From positions 1 to 64,000 of the forward strand of contig JASHOA010000059.1 of the NCBI GenBank assembly GCA_030041375.1: a stretch of 64,000 nucleotides of DNA, in the 5' to 3' direction. The position numbers and the translations under genes were made by a program. Shown piece after piece: positions 37,200 through 46,470 of this stretch. Origin of the DNA: Acetobacteraceae bacterium. Lineage in GTDB: Bacteria; Pseudomonadota; Alphaproteobacteria; Acetobacterales; Acetobacteraceae. The notes under the pieces were generated by a model, which saw only the letters and a list, made by a program, of their open reading frames with translations, had not been told where the DNA came from and ran no database searches. Numbering within the stretch: the first letter of the stretch is position 1; each line of letters opens with the position of its first letter.

Positions 37200-38693
37200 T
37201 CAGCCCGTCCTGATCCAGACCGCTTTCACATTGAGATACTCTTCGATTTGCTGCTTGCCGCTTTCGCGTCCGTAACCGCTCATCTTGTAGCCACCGAACG
37301 GCACCGCGGGGTCCATCGCCTGGTAGCAATTGATCCAGACCGTGCCGGCCCGGATGCCGCGCGCCAGCCTGTGCGCCTTGCCGACGTCCCGCGTCCAAAG
37401 CCCGCTGCCGAGGCCGAAGTTGGTCTTGTTGGCACGCTCGATCACCTCGTCGATGTCGGTGAACGGGATCGCCGAAATGACCGGGCCGAAAATCTCTTCC
37501 TGAGCGATGCGCATCTGGTCCTTGACATCGGCGAAGACGGTCGGCGGCACAAAAAAGCCCTTTGCGAAATCGCCTTCGGTCAAGCGCTCGCCACCTGAGA
37601 GCGGCCGCGCCCCTTCCTGCCGGCCGATCGCCAGATAGCTGGTCACCCGGTCAAGCTGCTCGGATGATACCAGCGGCCCGATCTGAGTTTCCGGATCACT
37701 GCTGTTCCCCACGCGCAGCGTGCTGCCGAAAGCGGCAACACGCGCCGTGAACTCGTCATAGATGCGGCGCTCCACGAACATCCGTGTGCCAGCGCTGCAA
37801 ATCTGGCCCGAGTTGGCAAACACCGCCATTCCCGCGCCGGGCACGGCGGCGTCAAGATCGGCATCGGCGAAAACCACGTCCGGCGACTTGCCGCCAAGCT
37901 CCAGCGACACGCGCTTCAAGTTCCCGGCTGATGCCTCGACAATCTTCTGCCCGGTCAGGTGTGAGCCGGTGAAGGCCACTTTGTCGACATCGGGATGCCG
38001 GGCAAGCGCAGCACCCGCGGTTTCCCCGTAGCCTGGTACCACGTTCACCACGCCGGGTGGAACGCCGGCTTCCTGGCAGAGCTCGGCAACCCGCAAGGGA
38101 GTGAGCGGCGCCTCCTCGGCCGGTTTGAGGACGACAGTGCAGCCGGTCACCAGCGCCGGCCCGATTTTCCAGATCGTTGCACCGAGTGGTCCGTTCCACG
38201 GAATGATGGCGCCGACCACGCCGACGGGCTCCTTCAGTGTGAAGCTGACATATTCGCCCGGCAGCGAGTTCTCGATCGTTTCGCCGTAGATCGCGGTCGC
38301 CTGGCCGGCATAGTAGCGCAGCATACCGAGCACGCGGCGTCGCGAGCCACGCGTCCGGCTGATCGGTCCACCCATGTCGAGCGTGTCGAGCGCCGCCAAC
38401 TCCTCGAAATTCTGCTCGACCAGGTCGGCAAGCTTCAGGAGCAGGTGCTGACGTTCGAACGGCTTGAATTTGCTCCAGGGGCCCGTGAAGGCGTGCCGGG
38501 CGGCCGCCACCGCTCGATCGATGTCCTCAGCGTCGCCCTCGGCCACCGCGGCAAGCACCTCGCCGGTCGAAGGGTTGATCGTATCGAAAGTCTTGCCGGA
38601 TGCGGCTTCGGCCCACTTGCCATCGATGAACAGACGCTTCGGCTTGCCGGTCAAAAACGGGTGTCGGAGTGTCTGGACTGCCACGGTCATCAA
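37200..38693 (-). CDS. NAD(P)-dependent aldehyde dehydrogenase
   Basis: 497 aa, standard length. Catalytic C299 (NSGQICSAGTRMF), general base E265 (VSLELGGKSPD), cofactor segment GAIIPWNGP and FTGSHLTGQKI are all present. It oxidises an aldehyde to the acid in the cytosol; the closest pattern is the betaine/retinal/4-aminobutyraldehyde-like class, but the substrate cannot be set from sequence reading. The methionine at position 2 is an equally possible start. 187 bp of non-coding sequence precede it. Confidence 0.93.
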   Translation of the reverse strand: MMTVAVQTLRHPFLTGKPKRLFIDGKWAEAASGKTFDTINPSTGEVLAAVAEGDAEDIDRAVAAARHAFTGPWSKFKPFERQHLLLKLADLVEQNFEELAALDTLDMGGPISRTRGSRRRVLGMLRYYAGQATAIYGETIENSLPGEYVSFTLKEPVGVVGAIIPWNGPLGATIWKIGPALVTGCTVVLKPAEEAPLTPLRVAELCQEAGVPPGVVNVVPGYGETAGAALARHPDVDKVAFTGSHLTGQKIVEASAGNLKRVSLELGGKSPDVVFADADLDAAVPGAGMAVFANSGQICSAGTRMFVERRIYDEFTARVAAFGSTLRVGNSSDPETQIGPLVSSEQLDRVTSYLAIGRQEGARPLSGGERLTEGDFAKGFFVPPTVFADVKDQMRIAQEEIFGPVISAIPFTDIDEVIERANKTNFGLGSGLWTRDVGKAHRLARGIRAGTVWINCYQAMDPAVPFGGYKMSGYGRESGKQQIEEYLNVKAVWIRTG

Positions 38694-38880
38694 AGTTGCC
38701 CTCTCATTTCGTTGACGAAAGCCACGCTCCTTGGAACGACACCGGCATTATCGAACAAAGCAGCTCCCCGGTCATCGGCACGGGCGTCCAGGTCCGCAAC
38801 TCCGTCCCCGGCCACTGGCGCTGGCTGCCGGCCGTTCGAGGGATCAGGCACGGCGAACGCCTCGCTCCCGGCCCGGCCCT

Positions 38881-39891
38881 CTATTGCGAGAGCGGCTGTG
38901 GGAGCCGCACCGGGTAAACCCGGAACGGGAGCTGCGGCGGACCGTTCTTCTTCGGATCGAACAGGCTGGTCAGCTGGCCTTCGAGCACCCAGCCGATATT
39001 GCCGACCTGCACCACCGAAACCGGCGTCCGGAAGCCGTCTTTGACCACCTGGACTTTGGCTTTGTCCCCCTCGGGCGTGATGATGTCCAGATTCCCGGTG
39101 CCCTCGATCATCAGGAGCTGGCTATTGCCGAATTTGCGCAAGCCGTCGCACAAGGCGATCGGTTGCGACGGCCGGAGCTCCGTCACCTTTCCTGCGCTGC
39201 CGTCTTGGTTGATGTCGATGCGGAACAACTTGTTGCCATTGTACAGATTGACATAGAGATTGCCGTCGCCGCCGAATGCGATACCGTCGAGACCAGCGCC
39301 ATTCTTGACGGTGAAGCGGTCGTCGGTGGCCCAGATCTCGAACTGCCTGGCGCCGGGCTTCAGGCGCAGGACATGCGGCTGCCACGAATCCGTTACGTAG
39401 GCAGAGCCATCGGCGCCGATGACGATATCGTTGCACAAGCTGCGGTCGCCCGGCAGCGGATAGCTCGCCTTCAGTCGCCCGGTCTTAAGGTCGAACGCCT
39501 TCAACTGGGTCGGCTTCTGTCCAGGAACCGAGATACCTGCCGATGACAGGTCGGTCGAGCATACCCACAATGTCCCGGATTTCTCGTCTGCAAGCACGCC
39601 GAGCACTGAGAGCAGGCCAGCCGATGCCTGCTTGATCCAGAGATTCGCGGTCGAAGAACCCGAAGCCGCCCGGTAGATGTTGCCTCCCGCCAGGCTGCCC
39701 ATGATGAGCGTGCCGTCAGAAGTGGCAGTGATGCTCTCCGGGTAGACATGGTCGCCTGGAATGGCAACTGTGCTCGGAGCAGCCCTTGCGAGGCCGCTTC
39801 CAAAGCCTAGCGCAAGAACGGCCACCGCCAGTAGGGAGTTGAATCGGCTGGCTTGGCCAGCACGTGTCCACGGTCCATCTTTGCGAAACAT
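38881..39891 (-). CDS. secreted SMP-30/gluconolactonase-like beta-propeller
   Basis: 336 aa with a signal peptide (LLAVAVLALGFGSGLARAAP). Repeated blades such as GVLADEKSGTLWVCS, DIVIGADGSAYVTDSWQPHV and DGIAFGGDGNLYVNLYNGNKLF match the SMP-30/NHL six-bladed propeller, with probable metal-site residues N and D in these segments. A periplasmic lactonase or binding protein. It is monocistronic between the aldehyde dehydrogenase and the ABC permease; the 267-bp upstream spacer includes an AT-rich TTGTATATAACG stretch that may be its promoter. Confidence 0.75.
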   Translation of the reverse strand: MFRKDGPWTRAGQASRFNSLLAVAVLALGFGSGLARAAPSTVAIPGDHVYPESITATSDGTLIMGSLAGGNIYRAASGSSTANLWIKQASAGLLSVLGVLADEKSGTLWVCSTDLSSAGISVPGQKPTQLKAFDLKTGRLKASYPLPGDRSLCNDIVIGADGSAYVTDSWQPHVLRLKPGARQFEIWATDDRFTVKNGAGLDGIAFGGDGNLYVNLYNGNKLFRIDINQDGSAGKVTELRPSQPIALCDGLRKFGNSQLLMIEGTGNLDIITPEGDKAKVQVVKDGFRTPVSVVQVGNIGWVLEGQLTSLFDPKKNGPPQLPFRVYPVRLPQPLSQ

Positions 39892-40158
39892 AACTTTCCC
39901 CCTCCCGAAGCGTTATGTCCGGTTGTATATAACGTCGGGATGGGGGAAATGGCTAGAGGCATTCGACCTCCCGCGCTCTCGCAGTTTCCCAAGGGATCAT
40001 TCTCTTACCGGGTCGTCGACAACGAAGCCCAGGGTCAGCCTCGATTGACCCGATCCACGGCCTTGCGGGCGCCGGGCGCGAGACTATGACTCGTCGTCAG
40101 GATGCCTGCGGCCGCACGGTGAGCCTCCCCGCGGTTGCGGCCGGAAATCGAATGTCCC

Positions 40159-40866
40159 TCATCCGTGCGTATGGCCCCGGACAGGCTCGCGCTGGCCGGC
40201 GGAGTAGCGCCGCTCGAGCCACGCCTGCCCGAGCATCAGTGCCGAAACAATCGCAAGATAATAGACCAGCGCCACTGCGTAGAGTTCGGTGAAGCGGAAG
40301 GTGACCGAGATTTCCCGCGTGGTCACCGCCAGAAGCTCCTGCAGGCTGATCACCGAGGCAAGCGAGGTCACTTTCAAAAGCGTAATGAATTCGTTGGCCG
40401 TGGGAGGAATGGCCACCCGGATCGCCTGCGGCAGGATGACGAGGCGAAAGCACTGCACGCGCGAGAGCCCGAGGGCGGCGCCCGCGTCGCGCTGTTCGGC
40501 CGGCACCGCGGCGAGTGCGGCGCGACTGATCTCAGCCTGGTACGCGCCTTCGTTCAGGCTGAGCGCAATCCAGGCGGCGAGGAACGGCGTGAACCAGTGC
40601 TCCCGGAAGACCGGCAGAATTTGCGGCAGCGCGTTCCACACGAAGAGAAGCTGCAACAGTGTCGGCGCGCCGCGAAAGAACCAGATGTAGATCTTCGCGA
40701 AGCTGCGGAGCGTACGCCGCCGTGCCGCGCTGAGCAGGGCAAGCACCAGCCCGAACGCGATCCCTGCCGCGTGCGAGACGATCGTCAGCGCCAGCGAGAT
40801 CAGCGCCCCTTGCAGGATCGGCCAGGAGAAGAGTGCACTCCAGAAGACGTGCGCATCGAAGCTCAT
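40159..40866 (-). CDS. polar amino-acid ABC transporter permease
   Basis: 235 aa with about five hydrophobic helices. HisM/GlnP family: YIWFFRGAPTLLQLLF, ALSLNEGAYQAEISRAAL and the EAA loop DAGAALGLSRVQCFRLVILPQ. It starts 28 bp after the binding-protein stop. Neither an ATPase nor a second permease gene lies beside it, so the complex must borrow an ATPase encoded elsewhere. Confidence 0.88.
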   Translation of the reverse strand: MSFDAHVFWSALFSWPILQGALISLALTIVSHAAGIAFGLVLALLSAARRRTLRSFAKIYIWFFRGAPTLLQLLFVWNALPQILPVFREHWFTPFLAAWIALSLNEGAYQAEISRAALAAVPAEQRDAGAALGLSRVQCFRLVILPQAIRVAIPPTANEFITLLKVTSLASVISLQELLAVTTREISVTFRFTELYAVALVYYLAIVSALMLGQAWLERRYSAGQREPVRGHTHG

Positions 40867-40894
40867 CGTCCCCTGCTCGGGCCGGGGGCTCGGA

Positions 40895-41695
40895 TCAGTC
40901 GAGCGGCGCGGTTGCGTCCACCTCGGGCAGGTGCCACTTCGTCGCCAGCTTCCCGACCACGCCGTCCTTGCGCAGTTGGTCCACTTCGCTCTCGATCAGC
41001 ACCCTGTCCGCCGGGCTTTTGCGGAAGTAGATGCCGAAGGAATCGGTCGGCGGATAGGCGTAGGCGATCTTGAACTTGCCCGGCTCGACGACTGCCCGAT
41101 ACGCCGCTTCCGTGTCCTGGGTGATGCCGGCCTGGGCACGGCCGGTCAGAAGCTGCTCGGCGACGTCGGTTCCTTTGGGGTAGGCCTGGATCGTGAGCGC
41201 GGGCTTGCCGGCGGAGGCAAACTCTTTGGCGAGCGCCCGCGCCCGCTGCTCATAGACCGTGCCGGACTGCACAGCCAGCACCTTGCCGGCAAGGTCGTCC
41301 GGCCCGTGCACCGAACTGTTGTCCGCGCGCACCAGCAGCACCATCGAAGATCGCAGATACGGCACCGCATCGAACACCTTGGTGCGCGCCGGTGTCACGA
41401 ACATCCCGCTGATCACGAAATCGCAGCGTCCGCCGCCGAGCCCGGGCAGAAGGCCAGTGAATTCCAGCGATTCCACTGTGAACTTCGCGCCCCAGATCTT
41501 GGCCAGCGCCGCCCCGAGATCAATGTCGAACCCGACCGGGGTCTTGTCGCCCGGGTGCGTATACATCTCCATCGGCGGATAGGTGGGATCGGTGCACATC
41601 GTCACCTGCCCGCCATGGATGAAGGAGGGGGAAGCGGCCCGCGCCGCCATCGGAAGCAGGGCCAGGGCCAGAGCAAGCAAGCGGACGAACTTCAT
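40895..41695 (-). CDS. periplasmic amino-acid-binding protein
   Basis: 266 aa from ATG at 41693-41695 with GGGAGGA upstream; an upstream in-frame start at 41782 lacks a signal sequence context. Signal peptide MKFVRLLALALALLPMAARA. Family 3 solute-binding features: YPPMEMYTHPGDKTPVGFDIDL, GLLPGLGGGRCDFVISGM, VQSGTVYEQRAR and AYRAVVEPGKFKIAY. It delivers a polar amino acid or analogue to the permease just downstream. Confidence 0.9.
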   Translation of the reverse strand: MKFVRLLALALALLPMAARAASPSFIHGGQVTMCTDPTYPPMEMYTHPGDKTPVGFDIDLGAALAKIWGAKFTVESLEFTGLLPGLGGGRCDFVISGMFVTPARTKVFDAVPYLRSSMVLLVRADNSSVHGPDDLAGKVLAVQSGTVYEQRARALAKEFASAGKPALTIQAYPKGTDVAEQLLTGRAQAGITQDTEAAYRAVVEPGKFKIAYAYPPTDSFGIYFRKSPADRVLIESEVDQLRKDGVVGKLATKWHLPEVDATAPLD

Positions 41696-41785
41696 GCGAA
41701 TCCTCCCATGCCATTTGTGAAGCCCCGGAGCGGGCGAGGATAAGCGCATTCGTTCGGCCTTACCAGCGAGCGTGGCCGGCAATAT

Positions 41786-42586
41786 TCAGCCCCGTGAGCG
41801 CTCGATTCCCACGCTTGCGACAAGGAAGAACCGATGGAATGGGAAAAAGGTCCTCCCATCTGCGCGCTCGGGATAATGCGGGCGAAGCGAAGCGGCGTAG
41901 GCTTCGCGGAAGGCGCTTCGCAGAGGTTCATCGAGGGCTGCGAGATAGGGACGAAGGCTCGTGCCCATCGCCCATTGCAGCACCGCGTCAGGCCCGGTGA
42001 GCACCTGGAAGTAGGTCGTCTCCCAGAGTTCGAGGGAAGCCGCGAGAGGCTCGAGAAGGTCCCAGTACTCGCCTGGATCGAGGATCGGCTGCACCCGTCC
42101 GATGCCCGAGAGCGCCTCCGCCCATGACCCCATCTTCGCGACTTCCTGTTGCAGGGTGCGGAAGGGGGCCCGATCCATTGCCGGCATCTGCACGGCAAGG
42201 AAGCCGCCGGGAGCAAGCGCGGAGACCAGGCGCGGGAAGAGATGCCGATGATCGGCAAGCCAATGCAGCGCCGCGTTCGAATAGATGATATCGGGCCGCC
42301 GCGCCGGGACGAAGTGGGCAATGTCCGCGACCTCGAACCGGCAGTGAGGCAGCATCTGTCGCGCACTGGCGAGCATTGCCTCGGAGCCGTCCACGGCGAG
42401 AATATCCGCCTCCGGCCAGCGCTTTTTCAGCATCGCCGTGACATTGCCGGCGCCGCAGCCGAGATCGATCACGTGCCCCGGAGCGGCCAGCGGAATGCGC
42501 GCCAGGAGATCGAGCGCCGGCCTCACGCGTTCGGATCCGAAGCGCAGATATTGCGCGGGATCCCACATCGCTGCCGGCATCCGCAC
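41786..42586 (-). CDS. tam: trans-aconitate 2-methyltransferase
   Basis: 266 aa from a GTG at 42584-42586, two bases after the preceding stop; ATG codons at 42580 and 42568 are equally plausible. It methylates trans-aconitate with S-adenosylmethionine, removing this aconitase inhibitor. The MWDPAQYLRFGSERVRPALDLL start, SAM motif VIDLGCGAGNVTAML and IIYSNAALHWLADH are typical of Tam. It lies in a leftward run of patatin, small membrane protein, tam and amino-acid ABC genes. Confidence 0.87.
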   Translation of the reverse strand: MRMPAAMWDPAQYLRFGSERVRPALDLLARIPLAAPGHVIDLGCGAGNVTAMLKKRWPEADILAVDGSEAMLASARQMLPHCRFEVADIAHFVPARRPDIIYSNAALHWLADHRHLFPRLVSALAPGGFLAVQMPAMDRAPFRTLQQEVAKMGSWAEALSGIGRVQPILDPGEYWDLLEPLAASLELWETTYFQVLTGPDAVLQWAMGTSLRPYLAALDEPLRSAFREAYAASLRPHYPERADGRTFFPFHRFFLVASVGIERSRG

Positions 42587-42587
42587 G

Positions 42588-42776
42588 TCAATGCCGGTCG
42601 CGGTCGATGCGATCGAATGCCGACTTGATCAGCCAGAACGCATAGGCGATGGCGGCGAGGAAAATCAGGAACCCGATGGTGCCGCCTGGGTCGCCTTGAG
42701 AAAGAGAGGCCTCGATCAGTGCCAGCACACCGACGAGCCCTGCCAACGCGAGCTGCAGCCAGAAGGAGAGAGCCAC
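42588..42776 (-). CDS. small two-helix membrane protein
   Basis: 62 aa from a GTG at 42774-42776 with GGAGG five bases upstream; an ATG 22 codons earlier is possible but has no ribosome site. Two hydrophobic helices (FWLQLALAGLVGVLALIEA and GFLIFLAAIAYAFWLI) and a charged tail SAFDRIDRDRH. Function unknown. Near-contact with tam suggests coupled translation. Confidence 0.6.
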   Translation of the reverse strand: MALSFWLQLALAGLVGVLALIEASLSQGDPGGTIGFLIFLAAIAYAFWLIKSAFDRIDRDRH

Positions 42777-42851
42777 CCTTGCCTCCGTCGATCCCGGGAG
42801 AAGAGCGGCTGCAGCATTACCGGGGCGCAGAAGAGCCGGCAATCGGGGTCG

Positions 42852-43793
42852 TCATGACGCGGCGACGCCGCGGCTGGCCCCCTCTCTCTTGCGCACCGTC
42901 TCCCGGCCGGCGGCGAACAATGCGCGCATGACATTCTCCTCCGCGTTGAGCTTGGAAGAGATCGGAAGCGCGGCCAGCGCTTCGTCCGGCTCGTAATTGG
43001 TGAGGCGGATGGAACGCGGCAGCATTACAAGCTCCACTTCGAGCGCGCGCTGAAAGGCGATCTCGTTCTGCCGATTCAATATTTCTGCCTGTGTTCCGGG
43101 CCGGCCCGGACGCCGCCTCGGTTGGGCACGGATCAGCACGAGTTCGTCGGGCAGGTCCGGCCGGAGCAGCGGCTGAAGCGGCGGGTTGGCCGAATAGGCA
43201 CCGTCCCAAAGAATCCGGCCCTCGATCTCGACGGGTGGAAACAGGAACGGCAGGCATGCCGAGGCCAGTAACACCTCGGCCGTAATCTCCTCGTTGCGGA
43301 ACAGGACCGGCGCCCCGGTTTCGACGTCGGTCGCCGCCACAATCAGGCGCGGCGCTGCATGGCTCGCGAGAAGGCTCCGATCCAGAAGCTCGGAAATCAA
43401 AGGACGGAGCGGGTTATGGCCGAGCGGGTTGAGTTGCTCCGGCGAGAACAGCCGCATCGCCGTCTCGACCCCTTTCCAGAGCGGGTTCCTGGAAAGGTCC
43501 GCGCCCCAGAGCCAGCGCGCCAGCGGACCGTTGCTGAGCCCGCTTGCCGCGTGCGCCTCCGCGACCCGCTCCCAGAGCCGCTTCACTGCTTCGCGTGCCC
43601 CCTCCGGCCCACCGCCAGCCCAACCCTGGGCCAGCATGGTGCCGATCAGCGCGCCCGAGGACACGCCCGAGACGCGGTCCGGGGCAAGTCCGGTCTCCAG
43701 CAGGCGATCGACGATGCCGGCACTGAAAGCGCCATGCGCTCCTCCTCCTTGCAGGGCCAGGGCGACCGCGCGGCGTCTCTGCATGATCCACAT
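42852..43793 (-). CDS. patatin-like phospholipase
   Basis: 313 aa. Oxyanion motif LQGGGAHGAF, nucleophile S45 in GVSSGAL, and catalytic aspartate D197 in DGAY (the common form is DG-G/A). A Ser-Asp dyad acyl hydrolase acting on membrane lipids or lipid stores. No signal peptide. The substrate side may be the inner membrane or polyhydroxybutyrate granules; that is unknown. Confidence 0.9.
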   Translation of the reverse strand: MWIMQRRRAVALALQGGGAHGAFSAGIVDRLLETGLAPDRVSGVSSGALIGTMLAQGWAGGGPEGAREAVKRLWERVAEAHAASGLSNGPLARWLWGADLSRNPLWKGVETAMRLFSPEQLNPLGHNPLRPLISELLDRSLLASHAAPRLIVAATDVETGAPVLFRNEEITAEVLLASACLPFLFPPVEIEGRILWDGAYSANPPLQPLLRPDLPDELVLIRAQPRRRPGRPGTQAEILNRQNEIAFQRALEVELVMLPRSIRLTNYEPDEALAALPISSKLNAEENVMRALFAAGRETVRKREGASRGVAAS

Positions 43794-43864
43794 GGCAGCC
43801 TACATGGTGCGCTGCACAACAGGCGCAAACCAGAGAATATTATTGAACAATGACAGTATTTTGG

Positions 43865-45283
43865 CTATGGGATCCGGGCCAGGAGGCGGACCAGCCGGCG
43901 GGTCCTTCCAGAGAACAGATAGGGAACGAAAAATTGGCCGGCGGCGCGCTTCCCTGCCTCCGAACGGGTGGGGTAGGGAACAATCATGGCAGCGAGCGTG
44001 GAGACCTTCAGGCGCCGGGTAATGGCCAGCGTGAAGACGGAGATCATGTCGCCCGCGGCCCGCGAGAGGATGCCCGCACCGATCAGGCGGCCGCGCCGGG
44101 TAGCGACCAGCTTGACCAGCCCTGCCGGCGCCGCCTCGGCAATCGCGCGGTCGTTCTCGGCGAGCGGCCAGCGGAGCAGCCGGAAATCGTGCCCCGTCGC
44201 CCGCGCCTCCGCCTCCGTGAGGCCGACCTGCGCCAGCTCCGGTTCGGTATAGAGGACGCGCGGCAGCGCTGTGTAATCAAGGCGCGCCGGCAGGCGAAAC
44301 ACCGCGCGACGAATGACGACGCCGGCGTGATAGCTACCGATATGAGTGAAATAGCGCGGCCCGAGCCCAGCCGGGTCGGCAATGTCGCCGACCGCAAAGA
44401 CGCGGCGATTGGAAAGACTGCGCAGCCCGCTGTCGGTCGCGATGCCGCGCGGCGAGGCGCGGACTCCCCCTGCCTCCAGGCCGAGCGATTCGAGATTGGG
44501 CTGCCGGCCAACCGCGATCAGCAGATGCGTGCCCGCGATGCGGCTGCCATCGCCGAGCAGCAGGCTTGGCCCCGGCTCGACCGCCGTCACCGCCACGCCT
44601 TCGATCAGCCGCACGCCCTGTGCGCCAAGCGCCATGCGCAGCCCGCCCGCAAGCTCCGGATCTTCGCGTCCGGCGATTCGCTCCGCCTCGACAACGCTGA
44701 CCTTCCAGCCGAGCGCGGCGTGGGCCGCGCCCATTTCGAGCCCGATCGGCCCGCCCCCGAGAATCAGGAGATGGCCGGGCGGTCCCGGGATTCCGAACAG
44801 CGAAGCGTTGGTGAGATAGGGCACCGTCTCGAGGCCGGGAATGGGTGGCACCGCCGCCCGACTGCCCGCAGCGATCACGTAGCGACGCGCGATGATCCGC
44901 CGGCCGTCCACCATGATCGCATCGGGCGAGACGAAGCGGGCTTCGCCCTCGAGCACGGTTGCGCCGAGCGCGCGGAAACGGGGCGCCGAATCGTTCGGCC
45001 GGATGGCCTCGATCGCGCCGGCGACATGCGCCGAGACGGCCTGCCAATCAATCTCGGGCGCCGCCAGCCGTACCCCGAAGCGGGCGGCGGTGCGGGCTTG
45101 CGAAGCGGCTTCCGCAGCCGCGAGCAGCGCCTTGCTCGGCACGCAGCCGCTGTTGAGGCAATCCCCGCCCATGCGCTCCCGTTCGACCAGGAGAACATTG
45201 AGCCCCAGCCGTGCCGTCACCGCCGCAACCGACAATCCCGCCGCGCCGGCGCCGATCACCGCGAGATCGAACTCAGCCACCAT
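43865..45283 (-). CDS. FAD-dependent disulphide oxidoreductase, LPD/MerA-like
   Basis: 472 aa from ATG at 45281-45283 with GGAAGG upstream. FAD motif LAVIGAGAAGLSVA, redox pair GGDCLNSGCVPSK, NAD motif LLILGGGPIGLEMG and second FAD motif RRVFAVGDIAD are complete. The C-terminal interface that normally carries the catalytic H-x-H-P-T of lipoamide dehydrogenase reads MIVPYPTRSEAGKR, so the proton-relay histidine is missing; this subgroup is common and its substrate unknown. Stands alone, divergent from the NHL gene. Confidence 0.85.
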   Translation of the reverse strand: MVAEFDLAVIGAGAAGLSVAAVTARLGLNVLLVERERMGGDCLNSGCVPSKALLAAAEAASQARTAARFGVRLAAPEIDWQAVSAHVAGAIEAIRPNDSAPRFRALGATVLEGEARFVSPDAIMVDGRRIIARRYVIAAGSRAAVPPIPGLETVPYLTNASLFGIPGPPGHLLILGGGPIGLEMGAAHAALGWKVSVVEAERIAGREDPELAGGLRMALGAQGVRLIEGVAVTAVEPGPSLLLGDGSRIAGTHLLIAVGRQPNLESLGLEAGGVRASPRGIATDSGLRSLSNRRVFAVGDIADPAGLGPRYFTHIGSYHAGVVIRRAVFRLPARLDYTALPRVLYTEPELAQVGLTEAEARATGHDFRLLRWPLAENDRAIAEAAPAGLVKLVATRRGRLIGAGILSRAAGDMISVFTLAITRRLKVSTLAAMIVPYPTRSEAGKRAAGQFFVPYLFSGRTRRLVRLLARIP

Positions 45284-45456
45284 CGGGCAGACCTTCCGGG
45301 AGCATGCGCACGCCGCACCTTCCATACCATCATACTGCGCAACACCTGCGGGCGCTCATCGCCGCGCGCAACGTCGGAACCTTGACGCGCGTGAAGGGAG
45401 GAAGTACGCAGTGCGTCCGCGACAATTGTTCGCCCAGCATATCCGGGATAACGCCC

Positions 45457-46431
45457 ATGGATGTCAGCGTTCAAAGTGGCGAGTACGGGTACCAGCCGGT
45501 GGAGAACTGGGGAACACTGCCGCCCGGTTTTTCGTTCCAGGATGTCGGCGGCGTCGGTGTGGATCGCGACGATAACGTCTATGTCTTCAATCGCGGCCAA
45601 CATCCGATGATCGTCTTCGACCGTGAAGGAAACTTCCTGCGCTCCTGGGGCGAAGGACTTTTCCCCCGCGCCCACGGCTTATCCTTCGGCCCCGACGATA
45701 CGCTCTACCTCACCGACGATGCCGATCACACCGTCCGCCATTGCACCCGGGACGGCAAGGTGCTGCTCACGATCGGTATCCCAGGCAAGCCGGCGCCGTT
45801 CATGAGCGGCGAGCCCTTTCATCGCTGCACTCATACCGCGCTCTCTCCACAAGGAGATATCTACATCTCCGACGGTTACGGCAACGCGCGCGTCCACAAA
45901 TATTCCCCCGACGGCAAGCACCTCTTCTCCTGGGGTCAGCCAGGCAGCGATCCCGGCGAATTCAACATCGTCCACAATATCTGCTGTGACGCAGACGGTT
46001 GGGTCTACGTCGCGGACCGCGAGAACCACCGCATCCAGGTGTTCGATGGTCACGGTCATTACGAAACGCAGTGGAACAATCTGCATCGTCCGTGCGGGCT
46101 TTACATGACGCCCGGCCGCCACCCGATCTGCTACATCGGCGAACTCGGCCCTGGAATGGCCATCAACCTCGAGGTCCCGAATCTTGGCCCGCGTGTGACC
46201 ATCACCGACCATACCGGCAAGCGGCTCGCCCGCTTTGGCGGACTCAAGGCCGGCTTCCGCCCGGGTGAATTCCAGGCGCCGCACAGCATTGCCGTCGATT
46301 CGCACGGAGACATCTACGTGGGCGAGGTCTCCTGGACCAACTGGCGCGGCGTCCACGGCAATGAACCGCCACCCCACCAGCTGCGCTGCTTGCAGAAATT
46401 CCGCAAAGTAGAGGCTTCTTCGCCTGCCTGA
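45457..46431 (+). CDS. NHL-repeat beta-propeller protein
   Basis: 324 aa from ATG at 45457. About six NHL blades, e.g. GVGVDRDDNVYVFNRGQHP, GLSFGPDDTLYLTDDADHT, ALSPQGDIYISDGYGNARVH, CDADGWVYVADRENHRIQVF and SIAVDSHGDIYVGEVSW. It resembles the peptidyl-alpha-hydroxyglycine amidating lyase-like group; whether it has lyase or lactonase activity is unknown. No signal peptide. Confidence 0.78.
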   Translation: MDVSVQSGEYGYQPVENWGTLPPGFSFQDVGGVGVDRDDNVYVFNRGQHPMIVFDREGNFLRSWGEGLFPRAHGLSFGPDDTLYLTDDADHTVRHCTRDGKVLLTIGIPGKPAPFMSGEPFHRCTHTALSPQGDIYISDGYGNARVHKYSPDGKHLFSWGQPGSDPGEFNIVHNICCDADGWVYVADRENHRIQVFDGHGHYETQWNNLHRPCGLYMTPGRHPICYIGELGPGMAINLEVPNLGPRVTITDHTGKRLARFGGLKAGFRPGEFQAPHSIAVDSHGDIYVGEVSWTNWRGVHGNEPPPHQLRCLQKFRKVEASSPA

Positions 46432-46470
46432 CGGGCCGCTTGCCTCCGGCTTTCCTGCCTGTCGTTCGGG

